From: Lachnospiraceae bacterium
GTDB taxonomy: Bacteria > Bacillota > Clostridia > Lachnospirales > Lachnospiraceae
Assembly: GCA_902363555.1 (NCBI GenBank)
Contig: CABJAM010000007.1
Location: 1-64,000, forward strand
Length of the DNA stretch: 64,000 nt
Direction of reading: 5' to 3'
Part shown: piece by piece, positions 27,696-39,400 of the stretch
Layout of the letters: each line of letters starts with the position of its first letter
How positions within the stretch are numbered: position 1 is the first letter of the stretch
Notes under the pieces: generated by a model
The model's input: only the letters and a program-made list of their open reading frames with translations
What the model was told of the DNA's origin: nothing
The model's database searches: none
Program-made: the position numbers and the translations under genes

Positions 27696-28486
27696 GTCAT
27701 ATTCGTAGGTGAGGGTCTAGTCATCACCAGCGGCAGCCCACCGATTGAAATTGTTAGTAGTATTATTACCAGAGAAAGTAACAGCTACTGATTTTTTGTA
27801 AATCTGCAGCTGTTTTTCTTATAGTTATATCTATGTGTGTCTTTTCCCTCAAGTATACACAATTGTACCATTGGACTGGCTGATATATCAATTTCTATTT
27901 TCTTGCCTTTTCTGAACAAAAGCTTACCAGGCTCAGACTTCATTTATTCGTCCACAAAATCAAACCATTTCCGAATGGCAACGGAAAAAAATTGTTTTGC
28001 TGATGCACTGCAAGAAAGTTTTAAAATCACATGGTTTTATGGTATTACCTGGCTTTCGTGCGAAAAAACGTAATTCAATACGGCGCAAAAAAATCCAACT
28101 ATTGCCCTAAAATGGAACTAAGCTCATCCTTCGCCCAATACTTTATCCAACTGGAAGATGGGGCGCTGTTACTGCTGTATACCATTTGCCTCAACAGTGT
28201 CTTTACCTGACGACGGTTCTCCACCGTATAATCAGCTGGTACAGTTAGAGCCTAAAGCAATCACGATGTTGCCTGGTTAAAGATTGGATGACTTAGAACG
28301 TGTTTTAAGCGCCATCCACACACTTCACTTTGCAATATATTTGACTCAAATTCAAATTACATAGTCGGCTATACATCCTTTATTTGGAACAAATCTATCA
28401 CAAGGAGGAACTTGCATCCGACAAAAATGATTTAAAAACACGCTCTAGTTCCACCAAAGTTCTTTACCCAGCAAAGATGTGCAAAT
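27696..28486. other. gene-poor junction between the two orphan Rhs modules
   Basis: No complete gene is visible. At about 28214-28234 there is a 21-bp match to the Rhs sequence near 30673-30695. A 49-codon minus-strand open frame around 28107-28255 (ending AKDELSSILGQ) looks like the tail of a lost gene but I cannot name it. The left end, 27661-27720, is decaying Rhs core sequence. Confidence 0.5.
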
Positions 28487-28819
28487 TTAACTAATAAATA
28501 CTTCCATTTTAGTTCCATACCATTCTTGATTTGCTGTAATATATAAATACTTTATCTGTTCTCCCAATTCCTCTTTAATGTATAAATTAAAATATCCATA
28601 TCCTACAAAATTTACAAATTTAAGAAAGATATTTTTAGCCAGAGGAATTGTACACTCTTTAAGCTTAATATTAATTAATATCTTCGAATCGGCATCGGCA
28701 GTAATTTTATAAGATAAAATTTCTTTGCTCCCATCCATAAATGCTTTTATATCTCTGCTCATGCCTACGTCAATATGGGAAGGAAATTCTACCATGCTTT
28801 TTTTTATACTATTTACCAT
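28487..28819 (-). CDS. immunity protein of orphan Rhs module 2
   Basis: A 110-residue soluble protein without a recognised family, with beta-type segments ILSYKITADADSKILINIKL. It starts 15 bp after the stop of the Rhs module, behind GGGAGG, the placement expected for the cognate immunity gene. It would bind and block the DUF4258-like toxin tip in the producer's cytoplasm. Confidence 0.65.
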   Translation of the reverse strand: MVNSIKKSMVEFPSHIDVGMSRDIKAFMDGSKEILSYKITADADSKILINIKLKECTIPLAKNIFLKFVNFVGYGYFNLYIKEELGEQIKYLYITANQEWYGTKMEVFIS

Positions 28820-28834
28820 AAATACCTCCCTGAT

Positions 28835-31800
28835 TTAATTTTTAGGAATATAATAGCCTCCATTTGCTGATTCAGGATATGAATATACCGTTACAATTCT
28901 ATCTCCCCATTCATTAGTAATAACCGTATTTCCTCGCTTATCCTGATAACGCCAAGTTACTTCACCAGTTAAATCATCTATTTCTTTTACCCTGTGAGTA
29001 TAATTGTTATCAATTATACTGTCAATTTTTTGCGAATCAAAGCCTCTCTCATTCGCACGTTCTGCTGCATGTTGAGTATATTCACGACCTTTTGGAGTTT
29101 TATCTCCTGGTTCATACTTATCTCCAGAATTCCCATCACCAGTGGCCTTCTTAAGATTACTATAATAATCCGTTACCGGCTTCGGCGGCTGTATTATGAG
29201 AACATTCCCATCCGCCACTGCGATTTCCACTCCCGCCATGGCTAACGCTGCATTTCCATTTATAGCAAGGGCTGGATTACCAGCATTTCCACTGATTCCT
29301 AATCCCGATCCCATAATGCCAGTGGCAGCCACTTCTCCAAACAGCAGCAGCCCATAAGCGATGTACATTGGGCCTTCTATTCCCAGAGTATTACCATAAT
29401 CCCCGATCTGCACACCCTTTGCAAACGCATCTTTATTTTCCGCCTTTTCATACCCCTCCAGGATCTCCTGCATGGTCTTTTCCTGAAGCTGCTCTATATG
29501 CGTAGGTTTGTCTTCCACAGGCAGACCGATCAATCCCTTGAACCAGTTCACGGCACCGTCCTTTAGGTCCAGGATCCCTGCACCGACCATCGGCCACGTA
29601 TTTATCGTCAGTCTTGCACCTGTCCAGAAATCGCTTACGGATTGCCCCGCATCTTTCATCTTATCCCAGATACTATCTGAATCCCGTGATTCCAGGCCTT
29701 CGCAATAGTTTAAATAGGTATTTAAGAACATATCATCCAGTGGTCCAAAACGATTCATGTTCATCAACCCTGTAGCCGGATCAAACGGAGGATATGTCGC
29801 CCAGATGTGATCCTGCTGTTTTGCCTGGTTCGATTTATTGGTTTTCACCACTGTATTTTTCACAGATATTCCGGTGTTGACTACGTCAACCCCGACCCTG
29901 TATGGGTTCTTTTTGATTGCTCCATTGAGCATTCCGCCAACCATTGGCGACACCGATGTCTGTTTCCCGGTATTCCTTTTCGGATTTCCGCCTCCAAAAT
30001 CGCCTCCAATCTCTGCCGCATATCCCGATGGGTCCTTATACTTCATCGGGTTCCCAAGGCCATAGGCATAACGGTTCAGGCTCAACGGCTCCGTGATGTC
30101 TCCAAGATAGCTGTCCTCACTGGTGAAACGGCCGGTTCCCGTATCGTAATATCTTGCCCGCAGATACAGATACTGCGTCTGTACATTATAAGACTCTCCA
30201 TTATAAGCATAGACGTTACCGTAGGCGGGGGCTCCCTGGATCATCTGACCAAAGCCGTCATAGGTATAGCTGGCGGTCTCTGCACCGCTGCTCCCCAATA
30301 GATCGGAGACGCTCCCCTGCCGGTCGTACAGATAATAGCTTGTTCCCTGATCGGTCTTTACACTCTCCCTTTGGAGACCATAGGTATAAATCCGTTTGCC
30401 GGAGTTCTTCTTTCCGCCAAAGATGCTGCTCTCCATCAGAGTTTCCGTAGTTTTACGGTTCACATCGTTGATATACGCTGTCAGTGTGAACTTGCTTCCC
30501 GGATAGGTATTGGCCAGCTCATAGAGTTCTTTGGCAGATAAAGACGTATCTTCCGGCAGCTTCACCGAACGGATGGACTTTCCGTTATCCTTATCAAGAT
30601 CCAGCTGGAAGATGCGGTTGCCGTCTCCGTCGTATGCTACAGCCATCAGCAGTGTCTTTCCCTGACGTACGGCTTTAAGGCGGTTCTCCACCGTATAATC
30701 ATAACTGGTCGTGGTATTTCCGTCCGATTCCCCGATGCAGTTCCCTGCAGCATCATAGGTATACGTAGTCGTACTCTTTTTCTTACCGCTGTTCTCTGTG
30801 ACTCGGATCAGCTGGTTGGCATCATTATAAATATATGTTTTGTCAGAAACCGTCTTTCCATCCGAGGTCTCCTTATAGCTCTGGCGGTTTCCGACAGCAT
30901 CATAGGTATAACTGTAAGTGTTTTTCACTTCCCCGGCCTTCTCGCTGCAGCCCGTCAGGCGGCCCTGATCGTCATACGTGTATTCACGGAGGATCTCCGT
31001 TTCCGTGACCTTACCGCCTTTATGGCCATTGGGGCCCCAGGCTCCGGTACCGTTCCAGCCATAATGATTTCCAGGCTTCTCTAAAGTGGTCGTTTCCTTC
31101 CCCACTTCTTTTATTATATATCCCCGTGCATCGTATGTATAGGTGTAAGATGAAAGCTCTGTCTCATTGTCCGTTCCCAGATTTCTCAATTCTATGATCT
31201 GGTCGCGGCTGTCATATACGACGATGGTCCTGGTACCGTTCGGACGATGGATCTCTGTCACACGGTCCAGAGCGTCATAGACGTAATCTGTCGCGTCGCC
31301 GCTGACATCCGTGACCTGGGTCAGGTTGCCGTTTTTATCATAGGTGTAGGTCACGGTGCTTTCATCCGGATAGACGATCTTTTCCAATTGGCCGCAATCA
31401 TCGTAGTGATAGATCACACTCTGTCCGGATCCGTCGGTCACTTTGGTGATACGCCCCAGAGCATCATATTCATAACTGCTGTTTCCGCTGCTGTCAGCCA
31501 TACTCACACGCTGACCGGTACTGTCATAACCATAGGCCACAGACGGAGCGGATGTTTTCCCTTCGGGATCCTCATAGGATTTTTCAATGAGGGCATTGAG
31601 CTTATCATAATCGTAAGTGATCTTTGCACCACTGTTGTCTGTATAGGAGGTCAGACGGCCCAGTGTATCATAACCGGCCTGTTCTACGCGCTCCTGTGCG
31701 TCTTTGATCATAGTCAGATGACCTTCCAGGTCATAGCTGTAATCGGTGGTCCGGCCGAGCGCATCTGTAAAGGAAGACAATTCATTCATGTTGTTATACG

Positions 31801-32167
31801 TATATACGGTCACATTTCCGGCAGGGTCCGTAACTTTGATCAGATTATTGTTTTTATCATACGTATAATTCGTCGTCCGTCCGGTGCTTTCGGTTTTCTT
31901 TATGAGATTATTATGTGCATCATAGATATAGCTTTCTTTTTCACCAGCCTTATCTATGTATGCGGTCACGTTATCGGCACCGTCATAAATGAAGCTCTCC
32001 GTCTGTTTTAAAGCATCCGTGACGGATGTCATCCGGTCATTTTTATCGTAAGCCATTGTGGTGGCATGCCCCATAGGGTCCACGGCAGTCAATACGTTGC
32101 CGTTTTTATCATACGTATACTTTGCCGTACGATCTCCCGGAAGAGTGATGGCAGTCAGATTCCCCAC
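28835..32167 (-). CDS. orphan Rhs module 2: divergent core with DUF4258-like toxin tip
   Basis: 1,110 codons from a GTG; the frame stays open for another 30 codons upstream with Rhs sequence, then degenerates, so the N-terminus (signal peptide, DNRLRE, LysM, DUF6531) is absent. The core is clearly related to but much more divergent than modules 1 and 3. The pre-toxin part resembles that of the full-length protein (IWDKMKDAGQSVSDFW, YEKAENKDAFAKG). The tip, last 85 residues, has HAAERANERGFDSQKID and VTWRYQDKRGNTVITNE, matching the DUF4258-like RNase fold with an N-terminal histidine. The immunity gene follows directly. Likely silent unless recombined onto the expressed Rhs gene. Confidence 0.78.
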   Translation of the reverse strand: MGNLTAITLPGDRTAKYTYDKNGNVLTAVDPMGHATTMAYDKNDRMTSVTDALKQTESFIYDGADNVTAYIDKAGEKESYIYDAHNNLIKKTESTGRTTNYTYDKNNNLIKVTDPAGNVTVYTYNNMNELSSFTDALGRTTDYSYDLEGHLTMIKDAQERVEQAGYDTLGRLTSYTDNSGAKITYDYDKLNALIEKSYEDPEGKTSAPSVAYGYDSTGQRVSMADSSGNSSYEYDALGRITKVTDGSGQSVIYHYDDCGQLEKIVYPDESTVTYTYDKNGNLTQVTDVSGDATDYVYDALDRVTEIHRPNGTRTIVVYDSRDQIIELRNLGTDNETELSSYTYTYDARGYIIKEVGKETTTLEKPGNHYGWNGTGAWGPNGHKGGKVTETEILREYTYDDQGRLTGCSEKAGEVKNTYSYTYDAVGNRQSYKETSDGKTVSDKTYIYNDANQLIRVTENSGKKKSTTTYTYDAAGNCIGESDGNTTTSYDYTVENRLKAVRQGKTLLMAVAYDGDGNRIFQLDLDKDNGKSIRSVKLPEDTSLSAKELYELANTYPGSKFTLTAYINDVNRKTTETLMESSIFGGKKNSGKRIYTYGLQRESVKTDQGTSYYLYDRQGSVSDLLGSSGAETASYTYDGFGQMIQGAPAYGNVYAYNGESYNVQTQYLYLRARYYDTGTGRFTSEDSYLGDITEPLSLNRYAYGLGNPMKYKDPSGYAAEIGGDFGGGNPKRNTGKQTSVSPMVGGMLNGAIKKNPYRVGVDVVNTGISVKNTVVKTNKSNQAKQQDHIWATYPPFDPATGLMNMNRFGPLDDMFLNTYLNYCEGLESRDSDSIWDKMKDAGQSVSDFWTGARLTINTWPMVGAGILDLKDGAVNWFKGLIGLPVEDKPTHIEQLQEKTMQEILEGYEKAENKDAFAKGVQIGDYGNTLGIEGPMYIAYGLLLFGEVAATGIMGSGLGISGNAGNPALAINGNAALAMAGVEIAVADGNVLIIQPPKPVTDYYSNLKKATGDGNSGDKYEPGDKTPKGREYTQHAAERANERGFDSQKIDSIIDNNYTHRVKEIDDLTGEVTWRYQDKRGNTVITNEWGDRIVTVYSYPESANGGYYIPKN

Positions 32168-32259
32168 AGGGTCATAAGCGAAAGCCGTCGTCTGGCCCAG
32201 AGCATCTGTAAACGTCAGCGCCTTATTATTTTTATCATAGATAAAACATATGCTTAGAC

Positions 32260-32920
32260 CGATGAAGCAAAGCAGTCAGACCGTTCGAGCGAACTTAACA
32301 GACCGCTTAAAGCAAAATCGGCAGACCGATGGAGCGAAATTTGCATTACTCCCGCTAATGAATTTTATTCATAATATATTTCATATCCATTAACATTTTA
32401 TTTTCTCAAATGCTGTGCTGTATTGAGTCATGATTTTTCCTCTCGAAAGCAAGGAAATGCAGTAAAACCGTGTACTTCCAGGATGTCCGAGCAGTTGACA
32501 GGCATAACTTTTTCAGAAATCTCAGAAAAAATTATGTCAGCGAACTGCATAAGTATCACAAAAATATACGGTTTTACGGCATTTGCAGAAAAATCGAGAT
32601 TCAGGACGGCTCAATCAGAACAATCTGACCTTTTGCTGAAAATTCAGCGATTTTCATTCCTCGCCATCATGCTTCGTTTCTATCAAGTATCCTCTTGCCT
32701 CTGTGACACACCATGACGACCCGCGTGCCAATTTTAGTTCCGACGCGAAAAAATGTACCATAGCGCAGGTATTCCAGCACGTTGAGCCGACTAGAGATAA
32801 TAACATTTTCTCTTTAAAAGTCAAAATAATCATGGTCGAAAAGTGTACTGGTTTAAAGAGGTTATGCTGGAAGGCGCATAACCTCTAGGGGAGCATCGCT
32901 TTGCAAAACCGGGCAAATAA
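32260..32920. other. gene-poor stretch upstream of orphan module 2
   Basis: About 660 bp without a convincing gene. It contains three short spaced repeats of CAGACCG near 32278-32330, a pair of 20-base inverted repeats (32455-32474 and 32565-32584, 18 of 20 matching) and a strong 11-bp hairpin at 32857-32886 just before the end of the downstream-facing immunity gene. A 97-codon plus-strand open frame at 32423-32716 is probably not a gene. Confidence 0.5.
32857..32886 (-). terminator. hairpin after the main Rhs-immunity pair
   Basis: Perfect 11-bp arms 32857-32867 and 32876-32886 with an 8-base loop, 35 bp downstream of the immunity stop on the minus strand; the trailing sequence is only TTTAAAC, so termination would be weak. 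Confidence 0.5.
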
Positions 32921-33475
32921 TTAGTCCATCAATTCTATTATCTTCTTGATCATTTCTTGACATTGATGTACTTCCTGGCTTTTCAGGCATTTTTTATAAA
33001 GTATTTTATAATTTTGCATAAAATCATTATAACTAATCTCAGGTTCATCATCATAATGCCATGAATATAAAGGCGTTATTTTTAAGTATATATAGCCGTT
33101 TAAAAGATACACCCATGTAGAAAAGTTTTTGCTTTCAAAACAACTATACTTGCTTCCAATCCACCTGTCATTAACTTCCCTTATAGCAGAAATCTCTAAT
33201 GGTAAGTCTTCCGCACTACAATAATAATATTCATTTTGTGCCTTACCAATTTCCACTTCTAATAATTCGGGAATAAGTTCTAAAGTCTCTGTTTCAAAGA
33301 AATGAAACTTTAATTCTGACAAAGCATATCCCAAAGTATCGTCTAACAGCACATATTCTTTATTCTCGCAACAAAATATTATTTGTATAGATGCATCAAA
33401 ACATATACTGTTATCAAGACATCTTAATTTTAAACTATTACCGTCAGATAAATCCATTAGTTGAAAATCTTTCAT
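32921..33475 (-). CDS. immunity protein of the full-length Rhs toxin
   Basis: A 184-residue acidic soluble protein, no known family seen; features include DDTLGYALSELKFHFFE and YNDFMQNYKILYKKCL. Its ATG overlaps the toxin stop by one base (TAATG), so it is translated by coupling with the toxin, and there is no strong ribosome site of its own (AAGGAAAG is about 15 bases away). This tight linkage is the standard mark of a cognate immunity gene. It would protect the cell from the HGHVR-type tip. Confidence 0.75.
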   Translation of the reverse strand: MKDFQLMDLSDGNSLKLRCLDNSICFDASIQIIFCCENKEYVLLDDTLGYALSELKFHFFETETLELIPELLEVEIGKAQNEYYYCSAEDLPLEISAIREVNDRWIGSKYSCFESKNFSTWVYLLNGYIYLKITPLYSWHYDDEPEISYNDFMQNYKILYKKCLKSQEVHQCQEMIKKIIELMD

Positions 33476-36400
33476 TAATTGATTATCTTTCCTTTCTTTG
33501 TTACCATACCGGCTTTTTTAAGGGCATTTTTCATAACATCTGTTAATTCGTCCCATGATCTTACATGTCCATGAAAAACGCCTTCAGTAGTTTCATCAAA
33601 TACTACAATTTCTCCTTCACTTATTCCCACACGTCGAGTTGTGGTATCCTTAATTGAAACTGAATTATCTAATGCTGCTTGTCCGTTAATCGGGGCCTTG
33701 TTTTTTTTACCACTATTTGTAGCTCCGTGATAATCTGCTTTTTCATAAGTACCATTCTTATGTGTCTCACTATCCCCCTTACTATTACTCTCCGTCGCTT
33801 TCGTTAAAATATCAAAGTAACTGATCGTGGTCACTTCTGGCGCCATTGTAATAAATATCCCATCAGCCAGTACTAAGGTGCCACCTGCACCTACTGCACC
33901 AAAGTGCATTTGCCTTACGAGTTCCATCACATCGTATCCTACGGCACTTGCAGCCGGTGCGGACGGATCCCCATATAAGCCTGCTCCCATCATACCCATG
34001 CCAAGAGCCATTACTCCTAACTGTATTCCATATTCCGTACTTTTTAGAACTAACTCATTTCGGAAATCACCAAATTTAAGACCGTTTTCAAAGGCTTCCT
34101 TGTTCTCGGCTTTTGCATAGGATTCCAGGATATCCTCATAACGCTTCTGCTGTGCCTGCTGCATATGGCTCGGGCCGTTCCTTTCCTCACCTGTGATGGA
34201 ATGGATGATGTCCTCTCCGATATCCTGCAGATATGCCCCTATAAATGGCTTTGTCGACAAATACGTGGCATGGACAAAATCGCCTACGGCATTTCCGGCA
34301 TCTTTCACTCCGCTCACCAGTTTATCCCAAACACTCTCCGAATCACGTTCTTCTCCCGTACAGGAGACCTTTGTGAAATTATAACTGTACATCGACTGGG
34401 TCAGTGCATTTATATGTTCCTGGGTCATAATCTTACTCAGTTCTGCAATCTGGTTTTGCATCTGCTTTGCCTGGTTCTTTTGATTCGTCTGCAAACATGC
34501 AGCACCTACGGTCCGGGCGACATTGACTGCCGGAGTAACCTTCTGCTCCAGTATCTGTTTCTGCTGGTACTGTTTCCGCTGCGATGGTGTCATGCCTCCA
34601 TACGACTCATTCTCCGCCGCGTGCCCCGTCGGGTCCGTGTAGTTCATCGGGTTCCCAACGCCATACGCATAGCGGTTCAGCGTCGACGGCTCCGTGATGT
34701 CTCCCAGGTAGCTGTCCTCGCTGGTGAACTGACCCATCCCTGTGTCATAGTACCGGGCGCGAAGGTACAGGTACCCCGTGGCCACGTTGTAGGACTCGCC
34801 GGTGTAGCCGTACATGTTCCCATAGGCCGGTGCTCCGGCAGTCACCTGACCGAAGGCGTCGTAGGTGTAGCTGGCTGACGGGGCTTTCCCGCTGCCCAGG
34901 ATGTCCGTTACGCTCCCCTGGCGGTCATACAGATAGTAGCCGGTCCCGCTGCTGGTCTTTACGCTCTCCCGCTGGTTTCCATAGGTGTATGTCTGGCCCA
35001 CTTTGCCGGTGAAGGCGTCGTACGCCATCAGTGTTTCCGTGTGGTCACGGTTCACATCGTTGATGTACTCGGTCAGGGTGAACTTATTCCCCGGGTATGC
35101 GTAAGCCATCTCGTACAGCTCTTTCGCGGTGCTCCCCGTGTTTTCCGGGAGCTTTACGGAACGGATGGATTTTCCGTTGTCCTTATCGTAGTCCACCTGG
35201 AAGATCCGGTTGCCGTCGCCGTCGTACGCCACGGCCATGAGCAGGGTCTTGCCCTGGGTGACGGCTTTTAAGCGGTTCTCAACGGTGTACTCGTAGGTTG
35301 TCGTGGTCTTTCCTTCATCTTCCCCGATGCAGTTGCCGGCCGCGTCGTACGTGTAGGTCGTGGTCGTTTTCTTTTTGCCGGCACTTTCCGTACAGGCGGT
35401 CAGCTGGTTGGCCGCATTATAGGTGTAGGTCTTTTCGGAAACGACCTTTCCCCCAGAGGTCTCTTTATAGCTCTGGCGGTTGCCTGCGGCGTCGTAGGTG
35501 TAGGCGTAGGTGTTCTCCACGTCACCGGCGCTTTCCGTGCAGCCGGTCAGACGCCCCTGGGCATCATAGGTGTATTCCCTGAGGATCTGTGTTTCAGTCA
35601 CTTTGGAACCCTTGTGGCCGTTCGGCCCCCAGGCTCCGGTACCGTTCCAGCCATAGTGGTTGCCCGGCTTTTGTGCGCCTGTGGTCTCTTTCCCCACTTC
35701 TTTTATTATAAATCCGCGGCTGTCATATGTATAGGTATAATCTGAGATTTCGCCGCCGTCCGCATCCGTGGTGGTCAGCGACACGATGCGGTCACCGGCG
35801 TCGTAGGCTACGGTGGTCTTTGTGCCGCCGGGCCGCCGGATCTCCGTGACACGGTCCAGGGCATCGTAGACATAGACCGTTTCTTTCCGGTCCGCGTCCG
35901 TGACTTTGGTCAGGTTGCCGTTCTTATCGTACCCATACGATATCTTTGTGCCATCCGGGTAGGTGATGGTCTCCAGTTCGTTGGCTGCATTGTAGCTGTA
36001 TTGGATGCTCTTTCCCGAGCCGTCGATCACTTTGGTGATGCGGCCCAGTGCGTCGTAGGCATAGGTGCTTGTTCCGCTGGTATCGGCCATGCGTACACGC
36101 TGTCCGGTGCTGTCGTAACCGTAGCTGACCGCTTCCGCCATGGCAGCCCCGTCGGCGTCCTCATAGGATTTTTCGATGAGGGCGTTGAGTTTGTCGTAAT
36201 CGTAAACGATCGTCTTCCCGCTGTTATCCGTATAGGAGGTCTGGCGGCCGAGGGTGTCATAGGTCATGTGCTCCACACGGTCCATGGCGTCTTCGATGGC
36301 GGTCATGTTCCCCTCCAGGTCGTAGGTGTAGCGGGTGGTATGGCCGAGGCCGTCGGTAAATGCGGTCAGATCGTTCATGCTGTCATAGGTGTAGGTGGTC

Positions 36401-39400
36401 ACGTTTCCTGCGGGATCTGTGACTTTTGTCAGGTTCCCCGCCGCATCATAGGCATAGTTCGTTACCCGTCCGGTGGCCCCGGTCTTTTTTATGAGGTTGT
36501 TATGGGCGTCGTAGGTGTAGCTTTCCACGGCTCCTGTTTTGTCCGTATGGGCGGTCACGTTGCTGACGCCGTCATAGGTGTAGATCTCGGTCTGTTTTAA
36601 GGCATCGGTCACGGCGGTCAGGCGGTCGTTCTTATCATATGCCATGGCGGTCACGTTGCCCATGGGGTCGGTGGCGGACACGACGTTGCCGTTCTTATCG
36701 TAGGTGTAGCTGGCGCTCCGCCCGCCCGGGAGGGTGACGCCGGTCAGGTTGCCCACAGGGTCGTAGGTGAAGGCCGTGGTCTGGCCCAGGGCGTCGGTGA
36801 CCGCGGTCCGCTCGTCGGCCAGGTCGTAGGCATAGCCGGTCTTATGGCCGAGGGCATCCTGATATCCGGTGATGTTCCCGTAGGCGTCGTACGTATAGGA
36901 CGTGACACCGGCCCCGGCATCGGTGACTTTGACCAGCCGGCCCAGGACGTCATAGGTGTAGGCGGTGGTCCCGTTCAGAGCGTCGGTATCTTTGACGAGG
37001 TTGTCCATGACATCGTATTCAAAGCTGCGCACATGGCCCAGCGGGGTAGTGGCTTTCGTCAGGCGGCCGACAGCGTCATAGGCGTAGGTGTAGCTCCCGC
37101 CGTTGGGCTGGGTGATCTTTGTCGTATAGCCGTTGAGGTCGACGTCGTAGACCGTGGTATGGCCCAGAGGGTCGGTGACACCGGTGAGGTCCCCGTGCTT
37201 ATTGTAGGTATAGGTTGTTTTTGCTCCCAGGGGAGAGATCTCCGCCAGGAGGTTGTCCAGGGCATCGTAGGTATATTCCGTGATATGGCCGTTGCCGTCC
37301 TTATATTTGGTGGGACGGTTTAAAGCGTCATAGATATATTCCTCAGTTATGCCCTCCGGTGAGGTCTCTTTGATCAGCCGGGACAGGGCGTCATAGGTGT
37401 AGGCGGTGGTGTGTCCGTTGCCGTCGGTGATGCCGGTGAGCCGGTCATTGCCGTCATAGGTGTAGGTGATGGTGCTGCCGTCGGCCTGCTTTTCGGACAG
37501 GAGGTTGCCGGCCCTGTCATAGGTGTAGGCGGTGGCCGCTTTTAATGGTGTCGTGATGGCAGCCAGGCGGTCCATGGTGTCGTAGGCGTAGGTGTATACC
37601 TTTTCTTTGTTCTCGGTCATCTTTATGAGGTTCCCGAGGATGTCGTATTCAAAGGTGGTCACGGTGCCCGCGGCGTCGGTGGCCGAGGTGAGGCGGTCGG
37701 CGCTGTCGTAGGTGTAGGTGATGGTGCTCTCATCCGGACGGGTCACCTGGATCAGACGGGAGAACTTATCATAGGTATAATGCGTGGTCCGTTTTAAGGC
37801 ATCGGTCTCGCTGAGGATGTTCCCGGCTTTATCGTAGGTATAGGCCGTCCGGTTCCCGGCATTGTCCGCGATGCCCGTGGTACGGCCCATGGCGTCGTAG
37901 GTATAGGTGGTGGTGAGGCCGGCTGCGTCCGTTGTCTCCACGAGGCGGCCACGGCTGTCGTACTTAAAGGTCTGGGTGTCCTTTGTGGGGAGGGTCAGGG
38001 TGGTCAGGTTCCCGCCGCCGTCATAGGCATAGCTGTACACGTTGCCCAGGGCGTCTTTGGCGGTGACGGCCAGGGACTGGTCGTTGTACGTGTAGGTCGT
38101 TTCGCCTTTTAAGGCATTGACCGTCTTTGTGACATTGCCCAGGGCATCGTAGCCAAGGATCGATATGGCGCCTTCAGGATCGGTGAGCAGGCTGACTCGG
38201 TTCAGCTTGTCGTAGGTGTACTGGGTCACATGGCCGTTGCCGTCGGTGGTGCTGATGAGGTTTCCGTTGCCGTCGTAGGCATACTTTGTCACGGAACCGT
38301 CAGGGGCGGTGACGCTGATGAGGGCTCCGGCTTTATCATAGGCGTAGGCCGTCATCCGGCCCAGGGCGTCGGTAACGGAGGTCTTCCTCCCGGCCTTGTC
38401 ATAGGTGTAGGTTTCTTTCGCGCCGGCAGCGTCGGTGCAGGTGACGGCCCGGTTATTTTTGTCATAGGTGAAGGTCTGGGTGCTCTCACCATCGGATACG
38501 GTCAGCAGGTTGCCATTCTTATCGTAGGTCATGGTGGTGGTCAGGCCCAGTGTGTCGGTGACGGAGGTGACGCGGCCCATGGGGTCATAGGTGTAGGTCA
38601 TCTTTCCGCCGTCGGCAAAGGTGATGCCGGTGACATTGCCGGAGGCGTCATAGGTATAGCCCAGCTTTGTGCCGTCATAATCGGTCAGGGCCGTCACCTT
38701 TCCCAGGGTCTGGTCATAGGCAGCGCTCATGGTCCGGCCCATGGGGTCTTTTCCACCGGTCTGGTTGCCAAGGACATCGTAGGTATAGGTGGACACACGG
38801 CCGGCGGCATCGGTCTCGGAGAGCCGGTTGCCACGCACATCGTAGGTATAGGTGGTCTTATGGCCGGCGGCATCGGTTACAAGGGTCACACGGTTGTTCT
38901 TATCGTACGCCCGGGTGACGGTGTTCCCCAGCGGGTCGGTGCCCTGGATGTAATTGTTCATGGCGTCGTAGGCATAGGTGTAGGTGTTGCCCATGGCGTC
39001 GGTGAGGGTGGCCAGGTTTCCGGCGGCGTCATAGCCGTAGGTGATCCTGTGGCCGTTGCCGTCGGTGGTCTGGACCTGGCGGCCGAGGGCGTCATAGGCG
39101 ACTGCCGTGGTATTGCCCATCGGGTCGGTCTCTGAGATACGGCGGTTCATGGCGTCATAGCCGTAGGTGTAGGTCTGGCCGCCGCCATCGGTAAGGGTGA
39201 GGACGTTGGGGCCGTCATAGGTGTAGACGGTGGTCACGCCGTTCCCGTCCGTCACACGTACCGGACGGTGCAGTGCGTCATTTTCAAATGTATTGACAGA
39301 GCCGTCGGCGTAGATGATCTTTGTCACGGAACCGGCGCTGTCATAGGCCAGTGTTGTGGTGGTGCCGTCAAAGTCTGTGACCGAGGTCATCTGGTTACGG

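Noticed and set aside
27837..28073. 78-codon plus-strand open frame in the Rhs joint
   Set aside because: No ribosome site and no recognisable features; likely chance.
32423..32716. 97-codon plus-strand open frame
   Set aside because: No good ribosome site, overlaps an inverted repeat, composition not protein-like; treated as non-coding.
38230..39135. Long plus-strand open frame (301 codons) and many others opposite the Rhs genes
   Set aside because: They mirror the YD-repeat codons (GTAGGTGTAGG patterns) on the complementary strand, have no ribosome sites and repeat wherever Rhs does; shadow frames.
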